Shown one piece after another: positions 45,357 to 54,990 of a stretch of DNA of 64,000 nucleotides. Below the pieces are notes generated by a model. The model had not been told where the DNA came from, ran no database searches, and saw only the letters and a list, made by a program, of their open reading frames with translations. The first letter of the stretch is position 1. Every line of letters starts with the position of its first letter. The DNA lies in the NCBI GenBank assembly GCA_038253945.1, contig JBBSGR010000007.1:1-64000 (forward strand). Direction: 5' to 3'. Source of the stretch: JBBRYW01 sp038253945. GTDB taxonomy: Bacteria > Actinomycetota > Thermoleophilia > Gaiellales > Gaiellaceae. The position numbers and the translations under genes were made by a program.

Positions 45357-47114
45357 ATGAAGAGGTTGCTCGTATCCATCGCCGTCGGGGGCGCGCTCCT
45401 CGGCGCGCTCGCTGCGCCCGCGCGCACGGCCGCGAAGCCGGACGCGTGCGGACTGCCTCAGACCAAGCCGCTCTGGATCGACTTCGCCGACGGCTCCGTC
45501 CCCTTCTGGAAGATGTTCGCGAGGCCGGGAGTGATCGCAGCCGCCTCGAATTTCATCTTCCCGCCGCGCCTGCGGGCGCTCGGCGCCAAGACGGTGTACT
45601 GGGACATGTACCTGAACAGCCGGCGGGTCGGCACGCCGAACAACCCGGCGGCTCCGGCCGACGTCGTCGAGCGCGCCCATCGGCTCTTCGACTACGCGGC
45701 TGCCTCGCAGGCCTGCTCGACTCCGATGATCGTGGAGAACGAGCTCTTCGGCGCGAGCCTCCCGGCGCCCTGGACGCCCTCGAACGTCCAGTACCGCGCG
45801 AACGTGCTGCTCTATCTGAGGACGCTCGCCGCCCGTGGGGCGCACCCGGTTCTTCTCGTCAGCAGCACGCCGTACCTGCTCGGCGAGGCCGGCGACTGGT
45901 GGCGGGCGGTCGCACAGGTCGCCGATCTCGTGCGAGAGGTGTACTTCCCGGCTGGGAGCATCCGGCAGCAGGGGCCCTTGCTCGGCAGCAGAATGCTGCG
46001 CACGAACTTCCGGCGAGCGGTCGCCGAGCTCACGCCGCTCGGCATCCCGACCTCGAAGCTGGGCATCATGCTCGGCTTCCAGACGACACCGGGGAAAGGC
46101 TTTGGCGGCCGCGAGAATCTCCAGCCGGCCTCAGCCTGGTTCGAGACCGTCAAGCTTCAGGTCCTCGCCGCCCAGCAGGTGGGACAGAAGCTCGGGCTTG
46201 GCTCGATCTGGTCGTGGGGGTGGGGCGAGTGGAGCGATCCGGAGCGGGATCCCGATAAGCCGGCTGCCGCGTGTGTCTACCTCTGGGCGCGCGACCCGAC
46301 GCTGTGCGACGGGCCGAAGCTGGCGGGTGCTGGATTCAATGCCTCTCTCACCCAGGGCCAGCTCGTGTTCCCGCGCGGGGTCACGTGCCTGGTCGAAACG
46401 CGGCCGATTCGCGCGAGCGAGATCGCGGCGCTCATGAGGATGACGGGCGATCGCGACATCGCCTACAGCGCGCTCTACGCCCGGGCAGTCGAGAGCGGCG
46501 AGGCGACGATCACCGGCGACCGCATCGTCCAGGCGGAGCGCAACATCGTTGCAATCCGCTTCCGCGGCAGCGAGCCGGCTTTTCAGGCGGCGCTGACCAA
46601 GGCGCACGTCGGGCGGGCGGTCGCCCGCGGCGTGATCGCGGACGAGCTCCGCCGCACCGATCTCGCGCGGCGTCTGCGCGTGTCGGCACCGACGGACGCA
46701 CAGGTGACTGACTACTACCAGCTGTACGGGCAGCAGCTTGCGCGCCCGGTCGAGGCGACGCCTTCGCCCGACTGGCTCGGTAACCGCGAGCAGGGCTATG
46801 CGCTGGCCTCGGTGGCACCTGAGCAGATCTTTTCCCTGCCGAGTGGGCGCCGGATGACGATCCGCACGCTCGACGGCAGTGTCCGGGTACGGCCGACCGG
46901 ACCCGCGAGGCCCCTCGCCCTGGTGCCGCTCGACGAAGCTCGTGCTGCCGTCGTCGCGGCGGTCACTCGCATCAAGCGCGCGGACGCGTATGCACGCCGG
47001 GCGGTCGCGCTCGAGAAGAAGCTCCTGCAGCGCACGAACTGTCGCCGAGACGATCTCCCGGCGGTGTCGCAGACGGAGCTGACCGACTACGCTCCGTTCC
47101 TTGCGCTAACCTAG
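45357..47114 (+). CDS. large secreted protein, glycosidase-like N-terminus and SurA-like C-terminus
   Basis: 585 residues with a signal peptide (LVSIAVGGALLGALAAPART). Residues about 30-330 look like a TIM-barrel-type carbohydrate-active domain (KPLWIDFADGSVPFWKMFAR, SIWSWGWGEWSDPERDP), without an identifiable catalytic pair. Residues about 350-500 resemble the SurA/foldase N-domain (DEYYQ-like TDAQVTDYYQLYGQQLARPV). No family name can be assigned. It ends in a good terminator, so it is monocistronic. Confidence 0.55.
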   Translation: MKRLLVSIAVGGALLGALAAPARTAAKPDACGLPQTKPLWIDFADGSVPFWKMFARPGVIAAASNFIFPPRLRALGAKTVYWDMYLNSRRVGTPNNPAAPADVVERAHRLFDYAAASQACSTPMIVENELFGASLPAPWTPSNVQYRANVLLYLRTLAARGAHPVLLVSSTPYLLGEAGDWWRAVAQVADLVREVYFPAGSIRQQGPLLGSRMLRTNFRRAVAELTPLGIPTSKLGIMLGFQTTPGKGFGGRENLQPASAWFETVKLQVLAAQQVGQKLGLGSIWSWGWGEWSDPERDPDKPAAACVYLWARDPTLCDGPKLAGAGFNASLTQGQLVFPRGVTCLVETRPIRASEIAALMRMTGDRDIAYSALYARAVESGEATITGDRIVQAERNIVAIRFRGSEPAFQAALTKAHVGRAVARGVIADELRRTDLARRLRVSAPTDAQVTDYYQLYGQQLARPVEATPSPDWLGNREQGYALASVAPEQIFSLPSGRRMTIRTLDGSVRVRPTGPARPLALVPLDEARAAVVAAVTRIKRADAYARRAVALEKKLLQRTNCRRDDLPAVSQTELTDYAPFLALT

Positions 47115-47133
47115 CCGGCGACCGCCGGTTTTT
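47115..47133 (+). terminator. rho-independent terminator
   Basis: CCGGCG-ACC-GCCGG hairpin followed by TTTTT, directly after the TAG of the 585-residue protein gene. Confidence 0.75.
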
Positions 47134-47158
47134 CCGGCGTCGAAATGCCTGGCGGCGT

Positions 47159-47188
47159 TTGACGATGGTCGCCAGGTTTCGCTACCAT
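47159..47188 (+). promoter_or_regulatory. promoter of the str operon
   Basis: TTGACG (47159-47164), 18-nt spacer, TACCAT (47183-47188). Start near 47195 leaves a leader of about 60 nt before rpsL. Confidence 0.6.
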
Positions 47189-47256
47189 TAAGGCAGGTTG
47201 GCTGGGTGCCCGCCCCGCCGACCTTTGTTTGTGTCAAGACCCAGTTTCAGGAGCGT

Positions 47257-47628
47257 ATGCCGACCGTGAATCAACTCGTGCGCAAGGGCCGTAGCACGCC
47301 CAAGCGCAAGACGAAGACGCCGCACCTCGAAGGTGCTCCGCAGAAGCGGGGCGTCTGTACGCGCGTCTCTACGGCTACGCCGAGGAAGCCGAACTCCGCG
47401 CTGCGCAAGGTCGCGCGTGTCCGCCTGACGAACGGGCTCGAGGTCAGCGCCTACATCCCGGGCGAGGCCCACAATCTGCAGGAGCACTCCGTGGTCTTGA
47501 TCCGCGGCGGCGCGACGAAGGATCTGCCGGGCTTCCGCTACAAGATCATCCGCGCCGCACTCGACGCAGCGGGGGTTTCCGACCGCCGCCAGGGCCGCTC
47601 GAAGTACGGCGCCAAGAAGCCTTCCTAG
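47257..47628 (+). CDS. rpsL: 30S ribosomal protein S12
   Basis: 123 residues; decoding-centre protein. Signature TPRKPNSALRKVARVRL and HNLQEHSVVLIRGG are intact. Residue 43 is Arg (TPRKP) where most bacteria have Lys; Lys88 (ATKDLPG) is kept. The Lys43-to-Arg change is a classic streptomycin-resistance substitution. ATG 47257 has CAGGAG upstream; a longer frame upstream is not used. First gene of rpsL-rpsG-fusA-tuf. Confidence 0.96.
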   Translation: MPTVNQLVRKGRSTPKRKTKTPHLEGAPQKRGVCTRVSTATPRKPNSALRKVARVRLTNGLEVSAYIPGEAHNLQEHSVVLIRGGATKDLPGFRYKIIRAALDAAGVSDRRQGRSKYGAKKPS

Positions 47629-47635
47629 ACCGCTC

Positions 47636-48106
47636 ATGCCCCGCCGTGCTGACATTCAGGCTCGCCCGGTTCCCCCTGACCCGGTTTACGACTCGCCGCT
47701 CGTGACGCAGGTCGTCAACCGGATCATGAACGGGGGCAAGAAGAGCATCGCCGAGAAGATCGTCTACAGCGCGCTCGAGCGGGTTGGCACCCGCACCGGC
47801 AAGCCGCCGGTCGAGGTGCTCGAGCAGGCCGTCAAGACGGTCACGCCCGTGCTCGAGGTGAAGAGCCGCCGTGTTGGAGGAGCCAACTATCAGGTGCCCA
47901 TCGAGGTGCCGCAGCGCCGTGCGCGTACGCTCGCCGTGCGCTGGCTCGTGACCTTCGCGCGCGACCGTCGCGAGAAGCACATGGACGAGAAGCTCGCGGG
48001 CGAGATTCTCGACGCGCTCGAGCAGCAGGGCGGCGCCTTCAAGCGCAAGGACGACGTCTACCGGATGGCGCAGGCCAACAAGGCCTTCGCCCACTACAGG
48101 TGGTAG
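47636..48106 (+). CDS. rpsG: 30S ribosomal protein S7
   Basis: 156 residues; nucleates the 30S head and often represses the str operon. Signatures DPVYDSPLVTQVVNRIMNGG and GGANYQVPIEVPQRRARTLA are intact. Starts 7 nt after rpsL. Confidence 0.96.
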   Translation: MPRRADIQARPVPPDPVYDSPLVTQVVNRIMNGGKKSIAEKIVYSALERVGTRTGKPPVEVLEQAVKTVTPVLEVKSRRVGGANYQVPIEVPQRRARTLAVRWLVTFARDRREKHMDEKLAGEILDALEQQGGAFKRKDDVYRMAQANKAFAHYRW

Positions 48107-48111
48107 GGGCC

Positions 48112-50205
48112 GTGGCGACCGTCGGCACACCGGGTGCGATCGCGCTCGACCGCGTCCGCAACATCGGGATCATGGCTCACATCGACGCGGGCAAGACCAC
48201 GACGACGGAGCGCATCCTCTACTACACGGGTCGTACCCACAAGATGGGCGAGGTCCACGAGGGCGCCGCCGTCATGGACTGGATGGCCCAGGAGCAAGAG
48301 CGCGGCATCACGATCACGTCGGCCGCGACGACCGCGACCTGGCGTGATCACCGCATCAACATCATCGACACGCCCGGCCACGTCGACTTCACGGTCGAGG
48401 TCGAGCGGAGCCTGCGCGTGCTCGACGGCGCCATCGCCGTGTTCGACTCGGTCGCGGGCGTCGAGCCGCAGTCCGAGACCGTATGGCGCCAGGCCGATCA
48501 CTACGCCGTTCCGCGCATCGCGTTCATCAACAAGATGGATCGGACCGGCGCCGACTTCTTCGCGGCGGTGCAGTCGATGGTCGACCGCCTTGGCGCGCGT
48601 GCCGTCCCGATCCAGCTCCCGATCGGCCAGGAGGAGCACTTCCGCGGCGTCGTCGACCTGGTCGAGATGCGTGCCCTTACCTGGGCCGACGAGCTTGGAA
48701 CCTCGGTGGACGTCGAGGAGATCCCCGCCGAGCTGGTCGAGCAGGCGCAGGAGTACCACCACCAGCTGATCGACTCCGTTGCGGACCACGACGACGAGCT
48801 GATGGAGACGTATCTGAGCGACGAGCACTCGGCTACGCCGGAGATGCTCCGCCGCGCGCTGCGCAAGGCGACGCTCGACAATACCGTGACCCCGGTTCTG
48901 GCCGGCTCCGCGTTCAAGAACAAGGGCGTGCAGCCACTCCTCGACGCGGTGATCGACTACCTGCCGAGCCCCATCGACGTGCGGCCGGTGGATGGAACCG
49001 ATCCGCGCACCGACCAGGTGCTCTCTCGCCGACCCGCGCTGGACGAGCCGTTCGCGGCGCTCGCGTTCAAGGTCATGACCGACCCCTTCGTCGGGAAGCT
49101 CACGTACTTCCGCGTCTATTCCGGCCGGGTGAGGGCGGGCGACCGCGTCGTCAACACGACGACAGGGAAGACCGAGCGCATCAGCCGCATCCTCCAGATG
49201 CACGCCAACCATCGCGAGGAGCGCCAGGAGATCGGCGCGGGCGAGATCGCCGCGGCCGTGGGTCTCAAGCAGACGACGACCGGCGACACGCTCGCCGTGG
49301 AATCCGCCCAGATCCGTCTCGAGTCGATGGAGTTCCCGGAGCCCGTCATCGCCGTCGCGATCGAGCCGAAGACGAAGGCTGACCAGGACAAGCTCGGGGC
49401 GGCGCTACAACGACTTTCCGAGGAGGATCCCACCTTCCGGGTCCGCACCGACGACGAGACTGGGCAGACCCTGATCTCGGGGATGGGCGAGCTGCACCTC
49501 GAGATCATCGTCGACCGCCTCCTGCGCGAGTTCCGCGTCGATGCCAACGTTGGCCGCCCGCAGGTCGCGTATCGGGAGACGATCTCGAGGCCGGTGCAGA
49601 AGGTGGAGGGGCGTTTCGTGCGTCAGACCGGCGGCCGCGGCCAGTACGGCCATGTCTACATCGACATGGAGCCATCCGGCCCTGGAGTCGGCTACGAGTT
49701 CGTGGACAAGATCGTCGGCGGGTCCGTGCCGAGGGAGTACATCTCCTCCGTCGATCACGGTATCCAGGAAGCGATGGAGTCGGGCATCCTCGCCGGCTTC
49801 CCGGTGGTGGACGTCCGCGTCTCCCTCGTCGACGGCTCGTACCACGACGTCGACTCGAACGAGATGGCGTTCAAGGTGGCAGGGTCGATGGCCTTCAAGA
49901 ATGCACTGCAACGCGCGAAGCCCAAGCTGCTCGAGCCCGTGATGGCGGTGGAGGTCGTGACGCCTGAGGAGTACCTGGGCGACGTCATGGGCGACCTCAA
50001 CTCCCGGCGCGGGCGCGTCGAGGGCCTGGAGCCACGCGGCAACGCGCAGGCGATCAAGGCCCGCGTCCCGCTCGCGACGATGTTCGGCTACGCAACCGAC
50101 GTGCGCTCGACGACGCAGGGACGGGCCACGTTCACGATGCAGTTCGATCGCTACGAAGATGTACCGGCCACAATTTCTGACGAAATTGTGGCTAGGGAAG
50201 GTTAG
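48112..50205 (+). CDS. fusA: translation elongation factor G
   Basis: 697 residues; GTPase that drives translocation. P-loop MAHIDAGKTTTTERIL, G2 ERGITITSAATT, G3 DTPGHVDF, G4 NKMDRTGADF, then domains II-V with the domain IV loop region. GTG 48112 is chosen (GTAGGGG just upstream); GTG 48100 inside rpsG is an alternative. The 3' end of the gene forms an 11-bp hairpin (50167-50192), part of the structured fusA-tuf junction. Confidence 0.96.
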   Translation: MATVGTPGAIALDRVRNIGIMAHIDAGKTTTTERILYYTGRTHKMGEVHEGAAVMDWMAQEQERGITITSAATTATWRDHRINIIDTPGHVDFTVEVERSLRVLDGAIAVFDSVAGVEPQSETVWRQADHYAVPRIAFINKMDRTGADFFAAVQSMVDRLGARAVPIQLPIGQEEHFRGVVDLVEMRALTWADELGTSVDVEEIPAELVEQAQEYHHQLIDSVADHDDELMETYLSDEHSATPEMLRRALRKATLDNTVTPVLAGSAFKNKGVQPLLDAVIDYLPSPIDVRPVDGTDPRTDQVLSRRPALDEPFAALAFKVMTDPFVGKLTYFRVYSGRVRAGDRVVNTTTGKTERISRILQMHANHREERQEIGAGEIAAAVGLKQTTTGDTLAVESAQIRLESMEFPEPVIAVAIEPKTKADQDKLGAALQRLSEEDPTFRVRTDDETGQTLISGMGELHLEIIVDRLLREFRVDANVGRPQVAYRETISRPVQKVEGRFVRQTGGRGQYGHVYIDMEPSGPGVGYEFVDKIVGGSVPREYISSVDHGIQEAMESGILAGFPVVDVRVSLVDGSYHDVDSNEMAFKVAGSMAFKNALQRAKPKLLEPVMAVEVVTPEEYLGDVMGDLNSRRGRVEGLEPRGNAQAIKARVPLATMFGYATDVRSTTQGRATFTMQFDRYEDVPATISDEIVAREG

Positions 50206-50260
50206 AGGACACCGAATGGTTAGGAATCCGTTCCTAACCTTTTTACCGGAGGTAAAAAGG
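50167..50260 (+). promoter_or_regulatory. three perfect hairpins at the fusA-tuf junction; the last holds the tuf ribosome-binding site
   Basis: Hairpin A, 50167-50192 (11 bp, GCCACAATTTC arm, loop TGAC, inside the fusA end). Hairpin B, 50218-50239 (GGTTAGGAA/TTCCTAACC, loop TCCG). Hairpin C, 50238-50260 (CCTTTTTACC/GGTAAAAAGG, loop GGA) contains GGAGG, the tuf Shine-Dalgarno. B and C share two bases, so they compete. AT-rich stems stand out in GC-rich DNA. Confidence 0.6.
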
Positions 50261-50261
50261 C

Positions 50262-50269
<8 letters not shown>
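50216..50269 (+). CDS. 17-residue leader ORF overlapping the tuf start
   Basis: AGAGGA (at the fusA stop) precedes ATG 50216 by 6 nt. The peptide MVRNPFLTFLPEVKRHG is read across hairpins B and C, and its stop is 5 nt inside tuf. Translating it would open the tuf Shine-Dalgarno hairpin. Function inferred. Confidence 0.5.
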
Positions 50270-51452
<1,183 letters not shown>

Positions 51453-51471
51453 GGAGTCGAGCGAGCGACCA

Positions 51472-51780
51472 ATGGCGCAGGCGAAGATCCGCATCCGTCT
51501 CAAGGGGTATGACCACACGCAGCTCGACCGGTCGGCGAAGTCGATCGTCGAGACGGCGCAACGTACCGGTGCCACCATCACCGGCCCCGTGCCCCTGCCC
51601 ACCGAGAAGAACGTCTACTGCGTCATCCGGAGCCCGTTCAAGGATAAGGACTCGCGCGAGCACTTCGAGGTGCGAACGCACAAACGGCTGATCGACATCC
51701 ACAGCCCGACCCCGAAGACGGTCGACTCGCTCATGCGGCTCGACCTCCCGGCCGGCATCGACATCGAGATCAAGCTGTAG
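51472..51780 (+). CDS. rpsJ: 30S ribosomal protein S10
   Basis: 102 residues, standard; IRIRLKGYDHTQLDRSAKSI, TGPVPLPTEKNVYCVIRSP and LMRLDLPAGIDIEIKL. First gene of the S10 cluster, 19 nt after tuf, so the str and S10 operons are probably joined. The TAG stop overlaps the GTG of the relay ORF. Confidence 0.96.
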   Translation: MAQAKIRIRLKGYDHTQLDRSAKSIVETAQRTGATITGPVPLPTEKNVYCVIRSPFKDKDSREHFEVRTHKRLIDIHSPTPKTVDSLMRLDLPAGIDIEIKL

Positions 51781-51842
51781 TGCCAAATTGCGAAGCAATT
51801 TGGTTAACCAAGCTTCCGGCCGGCGAGGAGCTGGTCCGGTGA
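51780..51842 (+). CDS. relay ORF bridging rpsJ and rplC (20 residues)
   Basis: GTG 51780 overlaps the rpsJ TAG (TAGTG), and the TGA at 51840-51842 overlaps the rplC GTG (GTGA). Peptide MPNCEAIWLTKLPAGEELVR. It runs through both inverted repeats of this junction. A peptide function is unlikely. Confidence 0.55.
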   Translation: MPNCEAIWLTKLPAGEELVR

Positions 51843-51867
51843 AGGGGATCGTCGGCCGGAAGCTTGG
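51783..51867 (+). promoter_or_regulatory. inverted repeats enclosing the rplC start
   Basis: Stem 1: CCAAATTGC/GCAATTTGG with GAA loop (51783-51803). Stem 2: CCAAGCTTCCGGCCG (51808-51822) pairs perfectly over 15 bp with CGGCCGGAAGCTTGG (51853-51867), which is rplC coding sequence for about codons 6-10. The 30-nt loop contains the rplC Shine-Dalgarno (GAGGAG) and GTG. A structure this long over a start codon should affect initiation. Confidence 0.65.
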
Positions 51868-52462
51868 CATGACGTCCCTCTTCGACCAGGAGAGCGGCGA
51901 GGTTACGCCGGTGACCGTGATTCAGGCTGGTCCCTGTCCGGTTGTCCAGGTCAAGGCAGAGGCAGAGGACGGCTACGACGCGGTCCAGCTCGCCTTCGAG
52001 CCTGTCGCGGAGCGCAAGCTCTCGAAGCCGGAGATCGGGCACCTGGCGAAGAGCGAGGTCGGCCCCCACCGGCATCTGGTCGAGTTCCGCGGGCGGAGCG
52101 AGTTGCTCGTCGGCGAGACCGTCACGGTCGAGAGCTTCGAGCCCGGCGAGAAGATCAAGGTCTCGGGGATCGGTGTCGGCAAGGGGTTCGCCGGCACGAT
52201 CAAGCGGCACAACTTCAGCAGTGGCCCCAAGTCGCACGGCTCCCACAACGTCCGCAAGCCGGGCTCGATCGGCGCCTCCGCTACGCCGGCACGGGTCTTC
52301 AAGGGAATGCGCATGCCGGGCCGGATGGGCGGCAAGCGGCGCACGCAGGTTGGCCTGGCCGTACATGCCGTCGAGCCCGAGCAGAACCTGCTGCTCGTGA
52401 AAGGAGCTGTCCCGGGGCCGAAGAACGGCCTCGTCGAGGTCAGGGAGGACATACGCCGCTGA
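51839..52462 (+). CDS. rplC: 50S ribosomal protein L3
   Basis: 207 residues from GTG 51839: MKGIVGRKLGMTSLFDQESG, and the long loop with RVFKGMRMPGRMGGKRRTQ near the peptidyl-transferase centre. GAGGAG lies 9 nt upstream. The stop overlaps the rplD ATG. Confidence 0.95.
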   Translation: MKGIVGRKLGMTSLFDQESGEVTPVTVIQAGPCPVVQVKAEAEDGYDAVQLAFEPVAERKLSKPEIGHLAKSEVGPHRHLVEFRGRSELLVGETVTVESFEPGEKIKVSGIGVGKGFAGTIKRHNFSSGPKSHGSHNVRKPGSIGASATPARVFKGMRMPGRMGGKRRTQVGLAVHAVEPEQNLLLVKGAVPGPKNGLVEVREDIRR

Positions 52463-53079
52463 TGGCCAGGCTCGAGGCACCTGTCGTGGGCGCGTCCGAG
52501 ACGGTCACTCTCGACGAGAGCGTCTTCGGTGCGGACCCGAAGCCGCACCTCCTGCACGAGGTCGTTCGCGCCGAGCTGAATGCGCGCCGGGCCGGTACGA
52601 GGGCTGCGAAGAGTCGCGGCCTCGTCTCCGGCGGAGGGGCCAAGCCGTGGCGCCAGAAGGGCACGGGCCGGGCCCGTCAGGGAACGATTCGCGCCCCGCA
52701 GTTCACGGGCGGCGGAGTCGTCTTTCCGCCGAGCCCTCGCTCCTTCGACGTCAAGGTGAATCGAAAGGTTCGCCGGGCCGCGCTTCGCGGCGCCCTCTCC
52801 GTGCACGCGCAGAATGACACGCTCGGCGTGGTCGACCCGAGCACCTTCGCCGCCCCCTCTACGAGGGCGGCGGCAGGCATGGTCGCCGAGTGGGGGAAGG
52901 AGCTGCCGCTGGTCGTCGTCACGAGCGAGACCGAGGAGGCGCTGATCAAGTCGTTTCGCAACCTTCCCCGGGTGACCGTGACCGTGCCGGCGGAGCTCGA
53001 GGTGGCGACCGTGCTCGGAGCGCGCTCGCTGCTCGTCAGCGCGGCTGCTCTCCCCTTCCTGCAGAAGAGATGCACCTGA
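52462..53079 (+). CDS. rplD: 50S ribosomal protein L4
   Basis: 205 residues; the conserved exit-tunnel loop KSRGLVSGGGAKPWRQKGTG and ARQGTIRAPQFTGGGVVFPP are present. In E. coli L4 represses the S10 operon; whether it acts here is unknown. ATG overlaps the rplC stop (TGATG). Confidence 0.95.
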   Translation: MARLEAPVVGASETVTLDESVFGADPKPHLLHEVVRAELNARRAGTRAAKSRGLVSGGGAKPWRQKGTGRARQGTIRAPQFTGGGVVFPPSPRSFDVKVNRKVRRAALRGALSVHAQNDTLGVVDPSTFAAPSTRAAAGMVAEWGKELPLVVVTSETEEALIKSFRNLPRVTVTVPAELEVATVLGARSLLVSAAALPFLQKRCT

Positions 53080-53381
53080 TGCCGGTCGCGCTCAGGTCAC
53101 AGGACATCCTGCTCGCGCCGGTCGTGTCGGAGAAGAGCTACACCCTGATCGAGCAGAACAAGTACTCGTTCCGTGTCCATCCCGACGCGCACAAGACGCA
53201 GGTCCGGCAGGCTGTGGAGGAGCTCTTCGACGTCCACGTCGAGCGAGTCAACGTCGTTCAGGTGCGCTCGAAGCCGAAGCGGCGTGGACTCCATCGCGGC
53301 ACGAGGCCCGGCTGGAAGAAGGCGATCGTGAAGCTGCGTCGGGGCGAGACGATCGAGATCTTCGGGGGAGCACAGGTCTGA
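53079..53381 (+). CDS. rplW: 50S ribosomal protein L23
   Basis: 100 residues at the tunnel exit; DILLAPVVSEKSYTLIEQNK and KPKRRGLHRGTRPGWKKAIV. ATG 53079 overlaps the rplD stop; an ATG 9 nt upstream is the alternative. Confidence 0.94.
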   Translation: MPVALRSQDILLAPVVSEKSYTLIEQNKYSFRVHPDAHKTQVRQAVEELFDVHVERVNVVQVRSKPKRRGLHRGTRPGWKKAIVKLRRGETIEIFGGAQV

Positions 53382-54223
53382 TGGCGCTCAAGAAGTTCAG
53401 ACCGACGAGCCCGGGCCGGCGGTTCATGACCGTTCCGGCGTTCGACGAGATCACGAAGGCAGGTCCCGAGAAGAACCTCGTCACTCCGCTCAAGAAGAGC
53501 GGCGGACGGAACTCGTACGGTCGTATCACCCGCCGGCACCAGGGTGGCGGCCACAAGCGCCGCTACCGCCTCGTCGACTTCAAGCGGACGAAGGACGGCG
53601 TGCCCGCGAAGGTTGCTGCGATCGAGTACGACCCGAACCGGTCGGCGCGAATCGCGCTCCTCCACTACGCCGACGGCGCGAAGGCCTACATCATCGCGCC
53701 GGCGCGGCTCCGGGTGGGGCAGACCGTCGAGTCGGGACCGTCCGCCGACATCCGGCCCGGCAACGCGCTCCCGCTCGTCAACATCCCGACCGGCACGCTC
53801 GTCCACAACGTCGAGCTGAAGCCGGGTCGCGGTGGACAGCTGGCCCGGAGCGCCGGCTCCGGCGTCCAACTGGTGGCCAAGGATGAGCCCTACGCGATTC
53901 TCCGCCTCCCGTCGGGCGAGATGCGCCGTGTCCCGCTCCACTGCAGGGCGACGGTCGGGCAGGTGGGCAACGTCGACCACGAGAACATGACGGTCGGCAA
54001 GGCGGGCCGGAGCCGGTGGCTCGGCAAGCGGCCCACCGTGCGCGGCTCGGCCATGAACCCGGTCGACCACCCGCACGGCGGCGGCGAAGGCAAGTCGAAG
54101 GGCGGCCGGAACCCGGTCACCCCGTGGGGCGTGCCGACGCTCGGCAAGCGCACCCGCCGCAAGCACAAGGAATCGAACCGCCTGATCGTCCGCGGCCGCC
54201 GCCGCGGCAAGGACAAGAGGTAA
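53381..54223 (+). CDS. rplB: 50S ribosomal protein L2
   Basis: 280 residues; peptidyl-transferase-centre protein. GRITRRHQGGGHKRRYR near residue 50 and the catalytic-region motif NPVDHPHGGGEGKSKGGRNP near the C-terminus are intact. ATG overlaps the rplW stop. Confidence 0.97.
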   Translation: MALKKFRPTSPGRRFMTVPAFDEITKAGPEKNLVTPLKKSGGRNSYGRITRRHQGGGHKRRYRLVDFKRTKDGVPAKVAAIEYDPNRSARIALLHYADGAKAYIIAPARLRVGQTVESGPSADIRPGNALPLVNIPTGTLVHNVELKPGRGGQLARSAGSGVQLVAKDEPYAILRLPSGEMRRVPLHCRATVGQVGNVDHENMTVGKAGRSRWLGKRPTVRGSAMNPVDHPHGGGEGKSKGGRNPVTPWGVPTLGKRTRRKHKESNRLIVRGRRRGKDKR

Positions 54224-54235
54224 GGAGCGCACGGT

Positions 54236-54523
54236 ATGAGCAGGTCTTCGAAGAAGGGCCCTTTCGTCGAGGCGCGGCTGATGAGCCGGATCGAGGAGAT
54301 GAACGGATCGGGATCGAAGCGCATGATCCGGACCTGGTCCCGCACCTCGACGATCTTCCCCGAGATGGTCGGGCACACGATCGCAGTCCACGATGGCCGT
54401 AAGCACGTGCCCGTCTTCGTGACGGAGCAGATGGTCGGCCACAAGCTCGGCGAGTTCGCGCCGACCCGGACGTTCCGCGGGCACTCGGGCGATCGCCAGG
54501 CGCAGGTGAAGCGAGGGCGGTGA
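54236..54523 (+). CDS. rpsS: 30S ribosomal protein S19
   Basis: 95 residues; SRSSKKGPFVEARLMSRIEE, the TIFPEMVGHTIAVHDGRKHV stretch and GEFAPTRTFRGHSGD. Starts 12 nt after rplB. Confidence 0.96.
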   Translation: MSRSSKKGPFVEARLMSRIEEMNGSGSKRMIRTWSRTSTIFPEMVGHTIAVHDGRKHVPVFVTEQMVGHKLGEFAPTRTFRGHSGDRQAQVKRGR

Positions 54524-54990
54524 TGGCGACGGCGACGAACAACGAGGTTCGGGCCGTTGCCAAGTGGGTGCGGACGTCTCCGCGCAAGGCGCGGCTCGTC
54601 GCGGAGCACATCCGCGGCCGAACCGTTCCCGAGGCGCGCACGGTGCTCGCGTTTACGCAGCGCGCCGCCGCGCGGGAGGTCGAGAAGGTCCTGCGCTCCG
54701 CCGTTGCGAACGCGGAGGCGAATCACGGGCTGGCCGGCGACAACCTCTACGTGTCGGCCGCGTACGTGGACGAGGGCGTGACGATGAAGCGCTTCCGCCC
54801 CAGGGCGCGCGGTCGCGCGGCCCCCATCCTCAAGCGAACGTGTCACATCACCGTCCGGCTCGCGCCCGCGGTGGTAGCTCAGCGTTCGCAGACAGTGCCG
54901 AAGACTGCGGAAGAACCGACGTCGGAGCAGAAGGCGAGTCGCCGGCGGACGCGTCAGACGGCAGCCGCACAACAGGAAGGAAGAGCGTAG
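54523..54990 (+). CDS. rplV: 50S ribosomal protein L22 with C-terminal tail
   Basis: 155 residues. Core AKWVRTSPRKARLVAEHIRG, SAVANAEANHGLAGDNLYVS and the tunnel hairpin with MKRFRPRARGRAAPILKRTC. About 40 extra residues (Glu/Lys/Arg-rich) follow the usual C-terminus. ATG 54523 overlaps the rpsS stop. Confidence 0.95.
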   Translation: MATATNNEVRAVAKWVRTSPRKARLVAEHIRGRTVPEARTVLAFTQRAAAREVEKVLRSAVANAEANHGLAGDNLYVSAAYVDEGVTMKRFRPRARGRAAPILKRTCHITVRLAPAVVAQRSQTVPKTAEEPTSEQKASRRRTRQTAAAQQEGRA

